In this document: one piece after another, positions 28,843 to 39,261 of the stretch | Position numbering within the stretch: position 1 is the stretch's first letter | Layout of the letters: every line of letters starts with the position of its first letter | DNA from: Methylophilus sp. DW102 | Lineage (GTDB): Bacteria; Pseudomonadota; Gammaproteobacteria; Burkholderiales; Methylophilaceae | Direction of reading: 5' to 3' | Assembly (NCBI RefSeq): GCF_037076555.1 | Contig: NZ_AP029023.1 | Coordinates: forward strand, 2,418,001 to 2,482,000 | Length of the DNA: 64,000 nucleotides | Made by a program: the position numbers and the translations under genes | The notes under the pieces: generated by a model | What the model was told of the DNA's origin: nothing | Database searches by the model: none | Seen by the model: only the letters and a program-made list of their open reading frames with translations

Positions 28843-30114
28843 TTGGACAATATCCCCTTAAGCTGGCAGATTTTCCTGCTACTGCTGTTGCTGGCTTTTA
28901 CGGCCTTTTTCTCTATTGCCGAAACCAGTTTGATGTCGCTGAACCGTTACCGCATGCGACATCTGGCCAAAGAAGGTCACCGCGGGGCTAAACTGGCAAG
29001 CCGCTTGATTGCGCAAACCGACAAAACTCTGGGTGCCATCCTGCTGGGCAACACGTTTTGTATTGTGGGCTCCTCGACGCTGGAAGTGATTATTTCCGAG
29101 CGCCTGTTTGGTGAGGGCGACTATGTGTTGATGTTTGGCTCGCTGGCCATCACTTTTGCCATTCTGGTGTTCAGTGAGATTTCGCCAAAAGTGATTGCCG
29201 CTGCCCATGCCGAAAAACTGGGCTTTGCCAGCAGTTACCTGCTCTACCCGCTATTATGGTTATTCACGCCCGTGGTCTGGTTTGTCAATCTGTTTGTCAA
29301 AGCCTTCCTGAAAATACTCAGGGTACGCGTTAACTTTGACGAGCAGGCCCAAGCGGTAACCTCTGAAGAACTACGCAGCATTGTCAGCGATGCCGGACAA
29401 TATATCCCGTCACAAAGCCGGACCATTTTGCTCAACTTGCTTGATCTGGAAGACATTATTGTCGACGATGCAATGACGGCGCACACCATGGTGGAATTCA
29501 TCGACCTCGATGATCCGATTGAGCAAATCATGGAACAACTGGTGCGTAGCCACCACTCTCGGCTGCCAGTACGCCAGGGCGATCATGAAGACATTGTTGG
29601 CATTTTACATGTGCGCAAAGTACTGCCGCTCCTGCGCGACTTCCATACCGGCCAGGCGCCCACCAAAGCGTTGCTGCAGGCAGCCATGAGTCTGCCCTAC
29701 TACATCCCTTCTGGCACGCCACTGTATACCCAGTTACAGCAGTTCCAGAAGCACCATGAACGCATTGCGCTGGTGGTAGATGAATATGGCGAATTCAAAG
29801 GCCTGCTGACACTGGAGGACATTCTGGAAGAAGTGGTCGGTGAGTTCACCACTCAAACGCCAGAACATGAACGCCAGTTTCATCAACATGAAGATGGCAG
29901 CTGGCTGGTTGATGGCAGCAGTCTGTTGCGCGATCTCAACCGCAAATTGAAACTCTCGTTGCCTACCGATGGTCCACGTACATTGAATGGACTGATTCTG
30001 GAGCACTTTGAGGATATTCCCGAGCAGAATACCAGCTTCAAGATCGGTGATCACCGGCTCGAAATCCTGGAAGCGCAGGACCGTATCGTCAAGCGCGTCA
30101 AAATTTATCTTTAA
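28843..30114 (+). CDS. CorC/HlyC family membrane protein (DUF21, two CBS, CorC domain)
   Basis: 423 residues from a TTG start. DUF21/CNNM helices (about 1-190) contain AFFSIAETSLMSLNRYRM. Two CBS motifs follow (IVDDAMTAHTMVEFI; YIPSGTPLYTQLQQFQKH), then LVVDEYGEFKGLLTLEDI. The CorC_HlyC domain closes the protein. Relatives (YfjD, CorB, PaeA) are linked to Mg2+/Co2+ or polyamine efflux. The substrate is open. The TTG lacks a good Shine-Dalgarno sequence and could be low-efficiency. Confidence 0.9.
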   Translation: MDNIPLSWQIFLLLLLLAFTAFFSIAETSLMSLNRYRMRHLAKEGHRGAKLASRLIAQTDKTLGAILLGNTFCIVGSSTLEVIISERLFGEGDYVLMFGSLAITFAILVFSEISPKVIAAAHAEKLGFASSYLLYPLLWLFTPVVWFVNLFVKAFLKILRVRVNFDEQAQAVTSEELRSIVSDAGQYIPSQSRTILLNLLDLEDIIVDDAMTAHTMVEFIDLDDPIEQIMEQLVRSHHSRLPVRQGDHEDIVGILHVRKVLPLLRDFHTGQAPTKALLQAAMSLPYYIPSGTPLYTQLQQFQKHHERIALVVDEYGEFKGLLTLEDILEEVVGEFTTQTPEHERQFHQHEDGSWLVDGSSLLRDLNRKLKLSLPTDGPRTLNGLILEHFEDIPEQNTSFKIGDHRLEILEAQDRIVKRVKIYL

Positions 30115-30195
30115 AACACGGCTAACTTCCGTATCCAGCACTTGAATTTTTTAATACAAGGCGCAAAATAAGTCCTAAGACAGGTATACGAAACT

Positions 30196-30507
30196 ATGGC
30201 AAGACCCAAGCGTGATAGTGATTTGGCGGTAGCCCCTCAAGTTGCCAAACCCAAACCTCCCGAACTGTTCAAGGTGTTGTTACTCAATGATGACTACACC
30301 CCAATGGAGTTTGTGGTGGCAGTGATTGAGCGTTTTTTTAGCAAGACCCGCGAACAAGCGACGCAAATCATGCTCAAAGTACATACCGAGGGTGTGGGCG
30401 TATGCGGTGTATACCCACAAGACATAGCCGAAACCAAAATGCACCAGGTGCTGGAGTCAGCCAGAGAAGCGCAACATCCCTTGCAATGCGTCATTGAAGC
30501 GGCGTAA
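30196..30507 (+). CDS. clpS: ATP-dependent Clp protease adaptor ClpS
   Basis: 103 residues. The N-end rule core is present: [18 protein letters not shown] and [16 protein letters not shown], with the hydrophobic pocket residues. ClpS hands N-degron substrates to ClpA, encoded next. The two genes are 274 bp apart, so clpA may also have its own promoter. Confidence 0.97.
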   Translation: MARPKRDSDLAVAPQVAKPKPPELFKVLLLNDDYTPMEFVVAVIERFFSKTREQATQIMLKVHTEGVGVCGVYPQDIAETKMHQVLESAREAQHPLQCVIEAA

Positions 30508-30781
30508 CACAGGGTTGGAGCCGGAGTTAAGCATCGCAAGAATATCGGGCAAATACGCTGACATTCTTGCGCTTCAAAGCATCAGCAGCAGTGGTAGCAT
30601 GTGAATACATGGTTTCATTCAGTTTGACTCATTTAAACTTGAGCAAATAGTACGATTGGGGCATTGAATTTTTTTGAAAAAAGCACGATAACAAGAAAAC
30701 AAATCGTTTTTGCCAGTTAGCGAAGGGTTGCTGTTGTGAATCCGGCGTTTTTTGTAGTGTTGTGTATTAAGGAAAGTCATC

Positions 30782-33037
30782 ATGATTGCTCAAGAACTTG
30801 AAGTTAGCCTGCACATGGCTTTTATGGACGCGAGACAAAAGCGTCACGAATTGATTACGGTTGAGCATCTGTTATTGGCTATGTTAGATAACCCGACAGC
30901 CGCTGAAGTCCTGCGTGCTTGCGGTGCCAAATTTGATACCCTGCGTAGCGAACTCAGCCAATATATTGAAGAACACACGCCGACAGTGGCTGGCAGCGAT
31001 GAGGTTGACACGCAGCCGACGCTTGGCTTTCAACGCGTCATCCAGCGCGCCATGCTGCATGTGCAGTCCTCCGGCAAAAAAGAAGTGACGGGGGCCAATG
31101 TCCTGGTCGCAATCTATGGCGAAAAAGATTCGCATGCCGTGTTCTTCCTGCATCAGCAAGGTGTGACTCGCTTGGATGTGGTCAACTTCATTTCACATGG
31201 CGTGGCAAAAATCCAGGAAAACGAGCAAAAATCCAGCAGCAGCGAACAGGAAACTGAAGGTGAAAGTGTCAGCACCGGCGCTCTCGAAAACTTCACCCTG
31301 AACCTCAATGCGCAAGTTGTTGCGGGCAAAATTGACCCGCTGATTGGGCGTGGCCTGGAACTTGAGCGCGTGATCCAGACATTGTGCCGTCGCCGCAAAA
31401 ACAACCCGCTGCTGGTGGGTGAGGCAGGCGTAGGTAAAACTGCGATTGCAGAAGGCCTGGCTTCACGCATCGTCAACAAAGAAATTCCAGAAGTGCTGGA
31501 AAATGCCACCGTGTACTCGCTCGACATGGGCGCGCTGTTGGCTGGCACCAAATACCGTGGTGATTTCGAGCAACGCTTGAAAGCCGTCATGAAACAATTG
31601 TCCGAGAAACCGGATGCGATTTTGTTTATTGATGAAATCCACACACTGATTGGCGCCGGCTCTGCCAGTGGTGGCACGCTGGATGCCAGCAACCTGCTCA
31701 AGCCAGCGCTCTCCAACGGTTCACTCAAGTGCATAGGTGCGACCACTTATCAGGAATACCGTGGCATCTTCGAGAAAGACCACGCCTTGTCTCGTCGCTT
31801 CCAGAAAATCGACGTGCAAGAGCCTAGCGTGGCTGAGACCATTGAAATTCTCAAAGGCCTCAAAACTCGCTTCGAAGAGCATCACAGCGTGAAATATAGT
31901 GCCAGCGCCTTGACCGTGGCCGCTGAATTGTCTGCCAAATACATCAATGACCGTCATTTGCCAGACAAGGCGATTGACGTGATTGACGAAGCAGGAGCTG
32001 CCCAGCGTATTCTGCCCAAGAGCAAGCAGAAAAAAATTATTGGTAATAAAGAGATTGAAGAAATTATTGCCAAGATTGCGCGCATTCCGCCCAAAAATAT
32101 TTCCAGTGATGACCGCAATGCGCTCAAAACGCTGGAACGCGATCTCAAAGCAGTGGTGTTTGGTCAGGACAAGGCGATCGAAGTATTGTCTTCTGCCGTC
32201 AAAATGGCTCGCAGCGGTTTGGGCAATGGCAACAAGCCGATTGGCAGCTTCCTGTTTGCGGGTCCCACCGGGGTCGGTAAAACCGAGGTGGCCAAACAAT
32301 TGGCTTACATCCTGGGCATTGAGTTGCTGCGCTTTGATATGTCCGAGTATATGGAGCGTCACGCCGTCTCCCGCCTGATTGGTGCGCCTCCGGGCTATGT
32401 CGGCTTTGACCAGGGCGGTTTGTTGACTGAGGCGGTCACCAAGCAACCATACTGCGTATTGCTGTTGGATGAAATTGAAAAAGCCCATCCTGACATCTTC
32501 AACATTCTGTTGCAGGTGATGGATCATGGCACACTGACAGATAACAATGGCCGCAAGGCGGATTTCCGCAATGTCACCATTATCATGACGACTAACGCGG
32601 GTGCAGAAAGCATGTCCAAAGCCAGCATAGGCTTTACCAACAGCAAGGACAGCACCGATGAAGCTGCTGACCTCAAGCGCTTGTTCAGCCCTGAGTTCCG
32701 TAACCGTCTTGATGCGACCGTGTCGTTCAGTGCCTTGAACCAGGAAGTCATACTGCGCGTGGTAGACAAGTTCTTGATGCAGCTTGAAGATCAGTTGCAT
32801 GAGAAAAAAGTGGATGTCACCTTCAGTGATGAGCTTAAGGCTTATCTGGGCAGAAAAGGCTTCGATCCACTCATGGGTGCGCGTCCGATGGCACGCCTCA
32901 TCCAGGATACGATCCGCAAAGCGCTGGCCGATGAATTGCTGTTTGGTAAGCTAAATGATGGTGGTCAGGTCCATATTGATATTGATGAACATGACCAGAT
33001 TCAGTTGAATTTTAAAGAGGAAACTGTTTCAGCCTGA
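30782..33037 (+). CDS. clpA: ATP-dependent Clp protease ATP-binding subunit ClpA
   Basis: 751 residues. The N-domain repeats (residues 1-145) are followed by AAA+ 1 with Walker A GEAGVGKTAIAEG and Walker B ILFIDEIHTL. AAA+ 2 has GPTGVGKTEVAKQL and LLLDEIEKAH. IGF-type loop for ClpP binding: IGFTNS near residue 618. It unfolds substrates for ClpP. The gap before it (30508-30781) holds a weak hairpin (GCAAGAAT / ATTCTTGC at 30536 and 30563) and TTGACT at about 30622, a possible -35. Confidence 0.97.
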   Translation: MIAQELEVSLHMAFMDARQKRHELITVEHLLLAMLDNPTAAEVLRACGAKFDTLRSELSQYIEEHTPTVAGSDEVDTQPTLGFQRVIQRAMLHVQSSGKKEVTGANVLVAIYGEKDSHAVFFLHQQGVTRLDVVNFISHGVAKIQENEQKSSSSEQETEGESVSTGALENFTLNLNAQVVAGKIDPLIGRGLELERVIQTLCRRRKNNPLLVGEAGVGKTAIAEGLASRIVNKEIPEVLENATVYSLDMGALLAGTKYRGDFEQRLKAVMKQLSEKPDAILFIDEIHTLIGAGSASGGTLDASNLLKPALSNGSLKCIGATTYQEYRGIFEKDHALSRRFQKIDVQEPSVAETIEILKGLKTRFEEHHSVKYSASALTVAAELSAKYINDRHLPDKAIDVIDEAGAAQRILPKSKQKKIIGNKEIEEIIAKIARIPPKNISSDDRNALKTLERDLKAVVFGQDKAIEVLSSAVKMARSGLGNGNKPIGSFLFAGPTGVGKTEVAKQLAYILGIELLRFDMSEYMERHAVSRLIGAPPGYVGFDQGGLLTEAVTKQPYCVLLLDEIEKAHPDIFNILLQVMDHGTLTDNNGRKADFRNVTIIMTTNAGAESMSKASIGFTNSKDSTDEAADLKRLFSPEFRNRLDATVSFSALNQEVILRVVDKFLMQLEDQLHEKKVDVTFSDELKAYLGRKGFDPLMGARPMARLIQDTIRKALADELLFGKLNDGGQVHIDIDEHDQIQLNFKEETVSA

Positions 33038-33058
33038 TTTGGATTGAACTTTCATCGC

Positions 33059-33088
33059 ACAAAGGCCACTCTAAACGGTGGCTTTTGT
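33059..33088 (+). terminator. Terminator after clpA
   Basis: ACAAAGGCCAC pairs with GTGGCTTTTGT with one wobble around a TCTAAACG loop. A second perfect hairpin (TTGCACT / AGTGCAA) with a following A run lies at 33094-33112. Confidence 0.8.
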
Positions 33089-33207
33089 GTTTCTTGCACT
33101 GCTTTAGTGCAAAAAAACCATGGACACGAGTCATGCGATTGCTGCCTGGCCCCCGTGTTTTGTTTCAGCCAGGCTTAAAATCAATACGTTAGGGATATGC
33201 AAATTGC

Positions 33208-33216
33208 TGGTATAGT
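33208..33216 (+). promoter_or_regulatory. Extended -10 promoter element of the metal-efflux operon
   Basis: TGG then TATAGT (33211-33216) gives an extended -10. No convincing -35 is visible, which fits an activator-dependent promoter. The start site would be near 33223. The metal sensor is not encoded nearby. Confidence 0.4.
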
Positions 33217-33257
33217 TATTGCTATCAATGAATTGCCTGACAGAACTGATTTTGTAC

Positions 33258-33611
33258 ATGCAAAAGATTTTTTATTTTCTACATGTGTTGTGTTTGCTGT
33301 TTGCACTGCAAACAACGGCCGCCGAACCGGCGGCCACCACTACCTTGCTCGAGACCGGCTTGCTTGACAACGCCGTCACTACAGTCGCGAGCCTGGCTAA
33401 TGCATCCGATGACGCGTTGTCTGCGGACTTTGGAGAGGTGAGCAACTCGGTAGACATGCTTGAGATTGCCGAAATCGACATTGATAAAATCCTGCTCCCC
33501 GGATTCAGTTACCCATTACATAAAACCCAGTTCCATCCTCCCGAACATCAATCCTCTTCCTATCACTTGCTCTTATCCTTCTGGCTAGACCGGCCTCCGC
33601 AATCCGTTTAA
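33258..33611 (+). CDS. Small periplasmic protein at the head of the RND operon (CzcI-like position)
   Basis: 117 residues from the ATG at 33258; an ATG at 33228 would add ten residues. It has a clear signal peptide (IFYFLHVLCLLFALQTTAA). The mature part has a long acidic/Ser-Thr stretch and then a His-containing tail (HKTQFHPPEHQSSSYH). It ends in LDRPPQSV. A small exported protein with a Pro-rich end before CzcCBA is the arrangement known for czcI. Sequence similarity is weak, so the name is positional inference. Confidence 0.6.
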   Translation: MQKIFYFLHVLCLLFALQTTAAEPAATTTLLETGLLDNAVTTVASLANASDDALSADFGEVSNSVDMLEIAEIDIDKILLPGFSYPLHKTQFHPPEHQSSSYHLLLSFWLDRPPQSV

Positions 33612-33704
33612 AGACGTCGTGCCTGCGCGCATCCTCAGGATGTGACGCAGGTGTCATATGTATTCACAGAGTGCTGTCAACAGCACGCTGTCATGAGGAT
33701 CATT

Positions 33705-34949
33705 ATGTTGTCTTGTATTCGTTGGCGAACCTTATACTGGCTGGGATGGCTGTGTAGCCTGCCCGCCCTCGCACTGGCCGAAGGCCAAACTTTTGACTTG
33801 CAAATGCTGCTGGACAAAGCCGTGGCTGAGAATCCCACCATTGCAGTGAGTAAAGCTCAAACGGCAGCTGCTGCCGCTGGCGTCACCGTGTCGCGTTCTT
33901 ACTATAATCCAGACCTGGAAATCATGGCGGGACCTGCCAGATATCGTAATGCCCCAGGTACGACCAACCAGAACTATGGCGTGACCATTTCCCAGCCACT
34001 GGACTTTCTTAGCACACGCGCCTCCCGTCGTGAATATGCTGAGCAGCAGTTTAATTACGCCGAGAAAGGCATCCACACTACCAGCTTTGACTTGCGTAAC
34101 CAGATTAAAGCGGCTTATTTGAATGTCTTACTCCGCCAGCAGATTATGGAAATGCTGGGCGCAAACCTTGCGTTACTGCAGCAAGTACAAAGCCGCGTCA
34201 AACGCAAAGTTGAAATAGGCGAAGCTGCCAGATATGAATTGATCAAGGCGGATACTGAATTACTGGCTACTGAACGTGACTATGCCAGTGCACAAACCAG
34301 AATTGACGAAGCCAAAGCCATGTTGCATGGCATGATCGGCAATATGCCTGACGCGTTTGAGATCAAGCGGCAGTTACCTACCATCTCGAACCTACCCGAC
34401 ATCACCGAATTGAGACGTTCGGCGGAGAACAATCCTTACCTGCAACAGCTGCAGAGCGCCAGGGACAGTGCTGAAGCCAAACTCAAGCTGGAGCAGGCGC
34501 TTCGTTTCCCCGGGGTGACCGTGAAGTCAGACTTCACGCAAGACCCTGACCTGAATACCTTAAGAGTAGGCGTGGTGGTGCCTTTACCGGTCTGGAACCG
34601 GCGCGAAGGCCAGATAGCACAAGCAGTGGCGGGGATTGAGGAAGCCAATGCCAACATCAAGCAGCAGCAACTGTTGCTGCGTAAGGAGATAGACAGCGCC
34701 TATCAACGGACCGTGATTGCCAGCAACCAGCTAAAAGCGTTTGAAAACGGCTTGTTGCAACAATCGCAGGCAACCTTGAGTCGCGCTGAAGCGGCTTATA
34801 AATTCGGAGAACGCGGCATTCTGGAGTATCTGGATGCACAACGCGTCAATCGTGAAGTCAAACGGGACTACCTGATTGCCAAATTCGATTATTTTTTCAG
34901 TGTCTTGCAAATCGAACGTTTCATCGGTTCCGATTTGGTACAACCTTAA
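33705..34949 (+). CDS. Outer-membrane channel of heavy-metal RND pump (CzcC-like)
   Basis: 414 residues. Start at 33705 (MLSCIRW) because GAGG lies 6-9 nt before it; the longer frame upstream is doubtful. A signal peptide ends ALALAEG. Two outer membrane efflux domains are present, with the typical LKLEQALRFPGVTV and YKFGERGILEYLDAQRVNRE. This is the TolC-type exit duct for the pump encoded downstream. Confidence 0.9.
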   Translation: MLSCIRWRTLYWLGWLCSLPALALAEGQTFDLQMLLDKAVAENPTIAVSKAQTAAAAAGVTVSRSYYNPDLEIMAGPARYRNAPGTTNQNYGVTISQPLDFLSTRASRREYAEQQFNYAEKGIHTTSFDLRNQIKAAYLNVLLRQQIMEMLGANLALLQQVQSRVKRKVEIGEAARYELIKADTELLATERDYASAQTRIDEAKAMLHGMIGNMPDAFEIKRQLPTISNLPDITELRRSAENNPYLQQLQSARDSAEAKLKLEQALRFPGVTVKSDFTQDPDLNTLRVGVVVPLPVWNRREGQIAQAVAGIEEANANIKQQQLLLRKEIDSAYQRTVIASNQLKAFENGLLQQSQATLSRAEAAYKFGERGILEYLDAQRVNREVKRDYLIAKFDYFFSVLQIERFIGSDLVQP

Positions 34950-34959
34950 GGGGATGGTC

Positions 34960-36111
34960 ATGTCTCGTGTGTTATTTTCAACTTTACTGGTCGCCGCGCT
35001 GGCTGTGATGTCTACCGCGTGCTCAGAAAAACCTGTCCCGGTTGCAGAAAAAAAAGAAGTCGTCGACCCTAGCCTGGTCACCTTGACCAAAGAATTACAA
35101 GCCAACGTCAAGGCCGGTCCGGTCACCGAAGTACAGTTCGTCGATACTTTGCGCATCCCTGGCCGTATCCAGGTGGATGAACAATATGAATCGCGTGCAG
35201 GGGCGTCGATTACCGGTCGTATCAGTACACTCGATGTCAATCTGGGCGACGAAGTTAAAGCAGGCCAGCGCCTGGCCACCATCAAAAGTACAGAGCTGGC
35301 GCAGTATCAACTAAGTTATATTAAAGCCAGCCAGCAGATGCAATTGCATAGAAAGGCCGTTGACCGCGCCAAGCAATTGCTTGAAGCCGACGTAATCAGC
35401 CCGGCCGAATTGCAGCGCCGTGAAGGTGAGCTCAATGCCGCCAATGCAGAGGTCAATGCTGCCCGCGACCAGTTACTGGTCCTTGGCATGGCGCCTAATG
35501 CCATCGCACAGCTGGGTCTGGCCAATAGCGGCATGTCTACCAGCCAGGTCAATTCAAAAATCACCGGCACGGTCATCGCGCGTAATGCCAGACTGGGGCA
35601 AGTCGTCGCCCCGGCCGAAGAACTGTTTGTGATTGCAGACTTATCGCATGTCTGGGCGGTTGCCGAGATTCCTGAACAGCAAATTGCACATATCAGCGAA
35701 GGCCAAACCATCAATATTGAGGTACCGGCTCTGGGCGATGCCGAATTGACCGGCAAGCTGGCGTTTGTGGGCGATATTGTTAATCCGGCCACACGGACCG
35801 TGATGGCGCGTGCCAATATCGATAATAGCAAAATGCTGTTAAAGCCAGACATGCTGATCACCATCCTACTCGAGGCTAAACCGGAAAAAGTTGTGGCTGT
35901 ACCCGCGACGGCTGTGGTGCGTGAAAACAATGCAGACCATGTTTTTGTGCAAACCATGAAACCAACGCAATACAAACTGATGCCTGTCACCCTCGGTAGA
36001 ACCTATCAGGGTTACCGGGAAGTATTACAGGGCTTGCAAGCTGGTGACCAAATCGTGCTGGATGGCGCTTTTCACGTCAATAACGAGCGTAAGCGCAAAG
36101 AAATGGAGTAA
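34960..36111 (+). CDS. Periplasmic adaptor of heavy-metal RND pump (CzcB/CusB-like)
   Basis: 383 residues from the ATG at 34960, with AAGGGG 6 nt before it; an ATG at 34954 is less well placed. The signal region ends MSTACSEKP, a possible lipid anchor. It shows the split lipoyl domain (GRISTLDVNLGDEVKAGQ), a long helical hairpin, the beta-barrel and the MPD end (LQAGDQIVLDGAF). It joins the inner-membrane pump to the outer-membrane duct. No His-rich metal tail is present. Confidence 0.92.
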   Translation: MSRVLFSTLLVAALAVMSTACSEKPVPVAEKKEVVDPSLVTLTKELQANVKAGPVTEVQFVDTLRIPGRIQVDEQYESRAGASITGRISTLDVNLGDEVKAGQRLATIKSTELAQYQLSYIKASQQMQLHRKAVDRAKQLLEADVISPAELQRREGELNAANAEVNAARDQLLVLGMAPNAIAQLGLANSGMSTSQVNSKITGTVIARNARLGQVVAPAEELFVIADLSHVWAVAEIPEQQIAHISEGQTINIEVPALGDAELTGKLAFVGDIVNPATRTVMARANIDNSKMLLKPDMLITILLEAKPEKVVAVPATAVVRENNADHVFVQTMKPTQYKLMPVTLGRTYQGYREVLQGLQAGDQIVLDGAFHVNNERKRKEME

Positions 36112-36114
36112 GGC

Positions 36115-39100
36115 ATGATTGAGTCTTTAATTCGCAGCGCGCTCAAGCAGCGCCTGATTGTGTTGGTGCTTGCCATCGCCCTGATTGGCGCCGGTTTATT
36201 TGCCGTTAAAAAACTGTCTGTCGACGCATTTCCTGATGTGACCAACGTTCAGGTCATGATTGCGACACAGGCCACCGGAAAATCTCCGGAAGAAGTTGAG
36301 CGGTTTATCACCGTACCGCTGGAAATCGCCATGACCGGCCTGCCCGGCCTCACTGAAATGCGATCGGTGAATAAAAACGCCCTGTCGCTGATTACGCTGG
36401 TTTTCACTGACAGCACCGATGTGTATTTCGCCCGACAATTGGTGATGGAACGCCTGATGGAAGTCATGGAGCGTATGCCTCAAGGCGTGACGCCTATTCT
36501 TGGGCCGGTCTCCACTGGCTTGGGGGAGGTGTATCAATTCACGCTGGACAAACCCAGTGATGGCAAAAAAGAACTGACGCGTGAAGACCTGACCGAAAGA
36601 CGCGCCATCCAGGATTGGGTCGTGCGCCCATTGCTGCGCGGTATCCCCGGCGTGGCCGAGATTAACTCTCAAGGCGGTTACGTTAAACAATATCAGGTCT
36701 TGGTCAATCCTGACCGCATGACGCATTTTTCGATCAAGCTCAAAGATGTGTATGAAGCGTTAGCGCGTAATAACGCCAACAGTGGCGGCGGCATTCTGCC
36801 CCACTATGCCGAGCAATACCTGATCCGCGGTGTGGGCCTGGTGCAAAACCTGGACGATATCCGCAATATGGTGCTCAAGGAAGAAAACGGCATCCCGGTC
36901 TATATCCGCGATGTCGCAGAAGTCACCATAGGCCATGAAGTGCGCGTCGGCGTGGTGCTGAAAAATGGTGATACCGAATCCGTGGGTGGCATTGTCATCA
37001 TGATGCGTGGCGGCAACGCCAAGGAAGTGGTCAGCCGCATCAAGGCGCGAGTAGAAGAAATCAACAGCAAAGGCATGCTGCCGCATGGCTTGCAGATCGT
37101 GCCTTATTATGATCGTAGCGAACTGGTGGATGCGGCACTACACACTGTTACCAAAGTGCTGATTGAAGGCATTGTTCTGGTGATTGTGATTCTGTTCCTG
37201 TTCCTGGGCGACGTGCGTTCCAGCCTGATTGTGGTCGGCACGCTGGTGCTGACGCCACTAATTACCTTTATGGTGATGAACCATTACGGGATTTCTGCCA
37301 ACCTGATGTCATTGGGCGGACTGGCGATTGCCATTGGCTTGATGGTCGATGGATCAGTCGTGGTGGTTGAAAATACGTTTCACCACCTGGGGCACCGTAA
37401 AGACGAAAGCCGGATTCGCGTGGCACTGGAAGCTGCCACGGAAGTGGCGACACCCGTCTTGTTTGGCGTAGGCATTATTATCCTGGTGTTCTTGCCATTG
37501 ATGACACTGGAAGGCATGGAAGGCAAAATGTTCGCGCCTCTGGCCTACACCATTGCCATTGCCCTGTTTGTGTCGCTGATCTTGTCGCTGACCCTGACGC
37601 CAGCGCTGTGCTCCTATGTGTTAAAAGGCGGGAGCGGTGAAGATACCAAGCTGATACAGACGATCAAGCAACCCTATTTATCCGCTCTGAACTGGGTACT
37701 CAATAACGAGAAAAAAACCATTACTTTCTCGGCGCTTTTATTTATTGGCACCATTGCGCTATTCCCGTTTTTGGGGACTTCTTTTATCCCAGAAATGAAA
37801 GAAGGCTCGATTGTGCCGGGCATTAACCGTGTCCCTAATATTTCGCTCGAAGAATCCATGAAAATGGAAAACAAGGCGATGAAGCTGATCATGGAGCAAG
37901 TGCCGGGCGTCAAGTCTGCCATCTCCGGCCTCGGCCGTGGTGAAAGTCCGGCCGACGCGCAGGCTCAAAACGAGTCCACCCCCATTATCAGCCTGAAACC
38001 GCGTGATGAATGGCCGGAAGGCTGGACACAGGATGATATTGCGGAAAAAATGCGACAAGTGCTTGAGAAGTACATCCCGGGCGTGCAAATCATCATGGCG
38101 CAGCCTATTTCTGACCGCGTGGATGAGTTGCTGACTGGGGTACGGGCCGATGTTGCCGTCAAGATCTTCGGTGAAGATCTGGATATGCTGAAACAAAAAG
38201 CGGACGAAATTGCCAAGATTGCCGGCACAGTCAAAGGCGCGACAGAAATCAAGGTAGAAAAAGTCTCCGGGCAACAATACCTGAATATTACGATTGACCG
38301 TCAGGCGATTGCCCGTCATGGCATCAACACTGCCGATGTGCATGACATCGTTGAAACAGCCATAGGCGGCAAAATCGCCACCGAGATTTTTGAGGGACAA
38401 CGCAGATTTTCAGCCGCAGTGCGCTATCCAGAATCTTTCCGTAATAATGAAGAAGCCATCCGCAACATTATGTTGACCTCCCCTAACGGCTCGCGCGTGG
38501 CGCTGGACGATGTGGCCGATATTGAAGTGAAGGATGGCCCGGCGCAGATCAGCCGTGAACTGGCCAAACGCCGTATTGTCATCGGGGTGAACGTGAAAGA
38601 CCGTGACCTGGGTGGTTTTGTGGCGGAGCTGCAACAAGTGCTGGATCAGCGCCTGCAATTGCCCGATGGTTACTACCTTGAGTATGGTGGCCAGTTCCAG
38701 AACATGGAGCGGGCCATGGGTCACCTGATGATTATTATCCCAGTCACCATTGCGGCGATTTTCTTCTTGCTTTTCTTGCTGTTCCAGTCGATACGCTTTG
38801 CCACCATGATAATTCTGGTGCTGCCATTCGCCTCGATTGGCGGCGTGATTGCCTTGTTTGTCACCGGCGAATATTTATCAGTCCCGGCCTCTGTCGGCTT
38901 TATTGCCCTGTGGGGGATTGCAGTGCTCAATGCCGTGGTGCTGGTGTCTTATATCCGCACCTTGCGTGATGAAGGCCTGAGTCAACTGGAGGCGATTCGC
39001 AAGGGCTGCGCGCAACGGTTCCGACCAGTCATGATGACGGCCACGGTGGCCATGCTAGGCTTGGTGCCGTTTCTGTTTGCCACCGGCCCAGGCTCAGAAG

Positions 39101-39216
39101 TACAGCGGCCATTGGCGATCGTGGTCATTGGTGGCTTGATCACTTCAACCTTGTTGACACTGATTGTGGTGCCAACCTTGTACCGTAAGTTTGAAGAAAG
39201 CAAAATAGAGGCATAA
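36115..39216 (+). CDS. Heavy-metal efflux RND transporter (CzcA/CusA family)
   Basis: 1033 residues, full length, 12 helices with two large periplasmic loops. In helix 4 the proton-relay region reads LAIAIGLMVDGSVVVVEN (residues 403-420). It has Asp412 and Glu419 but Ala406 where CzcA has its first Asp. The Met residues of the copper-type CusA site are not obvious to me. The combination does not fix the metal: Zn/Co/Cd, Ni or monovalent ions are possible. It starts 4 bp after the adaptor stop. Confidence 0.93.
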   Translation: MIESLIRSALKQRLIVLVLAIALIGAGLFAVKKLSVDAFPDVTNVQVMIATQATGKSPEEVERFITVPLEIAMTGLPGLTEMRSVNKNALSLITLVFTDSTDVYFARQLVMERLMEVMERMPQGVTPILGPVSTGLGEVYQFTLDKPSDGKKELTREDLTERRAIQDWVVRPLLRGIPGVAEINSQGGYVKQYQVLVNPDRMTHFSIKLKDVYEALARNNANSGGGILPHYAEQYLIRGVGLVQNLDDIRNMVLKEENGIPVYIRDVAEVTIGHEVRVGVVLKNGDTESVGGIVIMMRGGNAKEVVSRIKARVEEINSKGMLPHGLQIVPYYDRSELVDAALHTVTKVLIEGIVLVIVILFLFLGDVRSSLIVVGTLVLTPLITFMVMNHYGISANLMSLGGLAIAIGLMVDGSVVVVENTFHHLGHRKDESRIRVALEAATEVATPVLFGVGIIILVFLPLMTLEGMEGKMFAPLAYTIAIALFVSLILSLTLTPALCSYVLKGGSGEDTKLIQTIKQPYLSALNWVLNNEKKTITFSALLFIGTIALFPFLGTSFIPEMKEGSIVPGINRVPNISLEESMKMENKAMKLIMEQVPGVKSAISGLGRGESPADAQAQNESTPIISLKPRDEWPEGWTQDDIAEKMRQVLEKYIPGVQIIMAQPISDRVDELLTGVRADVAVKIFGEDLDMLKQKADEIAKIAGTVKGATEIKVEKVSGQQYLNITIDRQAIARHGINTADVHDIVETAIGGKIATEIFEGQRRFSAAVRYPESFRNNEEAIRNIMLTSPNGSRVALDDVADIEVKDGPAQISRELAKRRIVIGVNVKDRDLGGFVAELQQVLDQRLQLPDGYYLEYGGQFQNMERAMGHLMIIIPVTIAAIFFLLFLLFQSIRFATMIILVLPFASIGGVIALFVTGEYLSVPASVGFIALWGIAVLNAVVLVSYIRTLRDEGLSQLEAIRKGCAQRFRPVMMTATVAMLGLVPFLFATGPGSEVQRPLAIVVIGGLITSTLLTLIVVPTLYRKFEESKIEA

Positions 39217-39261
39217 TCCATGCCGAAACAAGCGACGTAAAAATATTCAGGGTGACTGTTT

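Noticed and set aside
30536..30570. 8-bp hairpin between clpS and clpA as an attenuator or small RNA
   Set aside because: The stem is short with a 20-nt loop and no T run; chance cannot be excluded.
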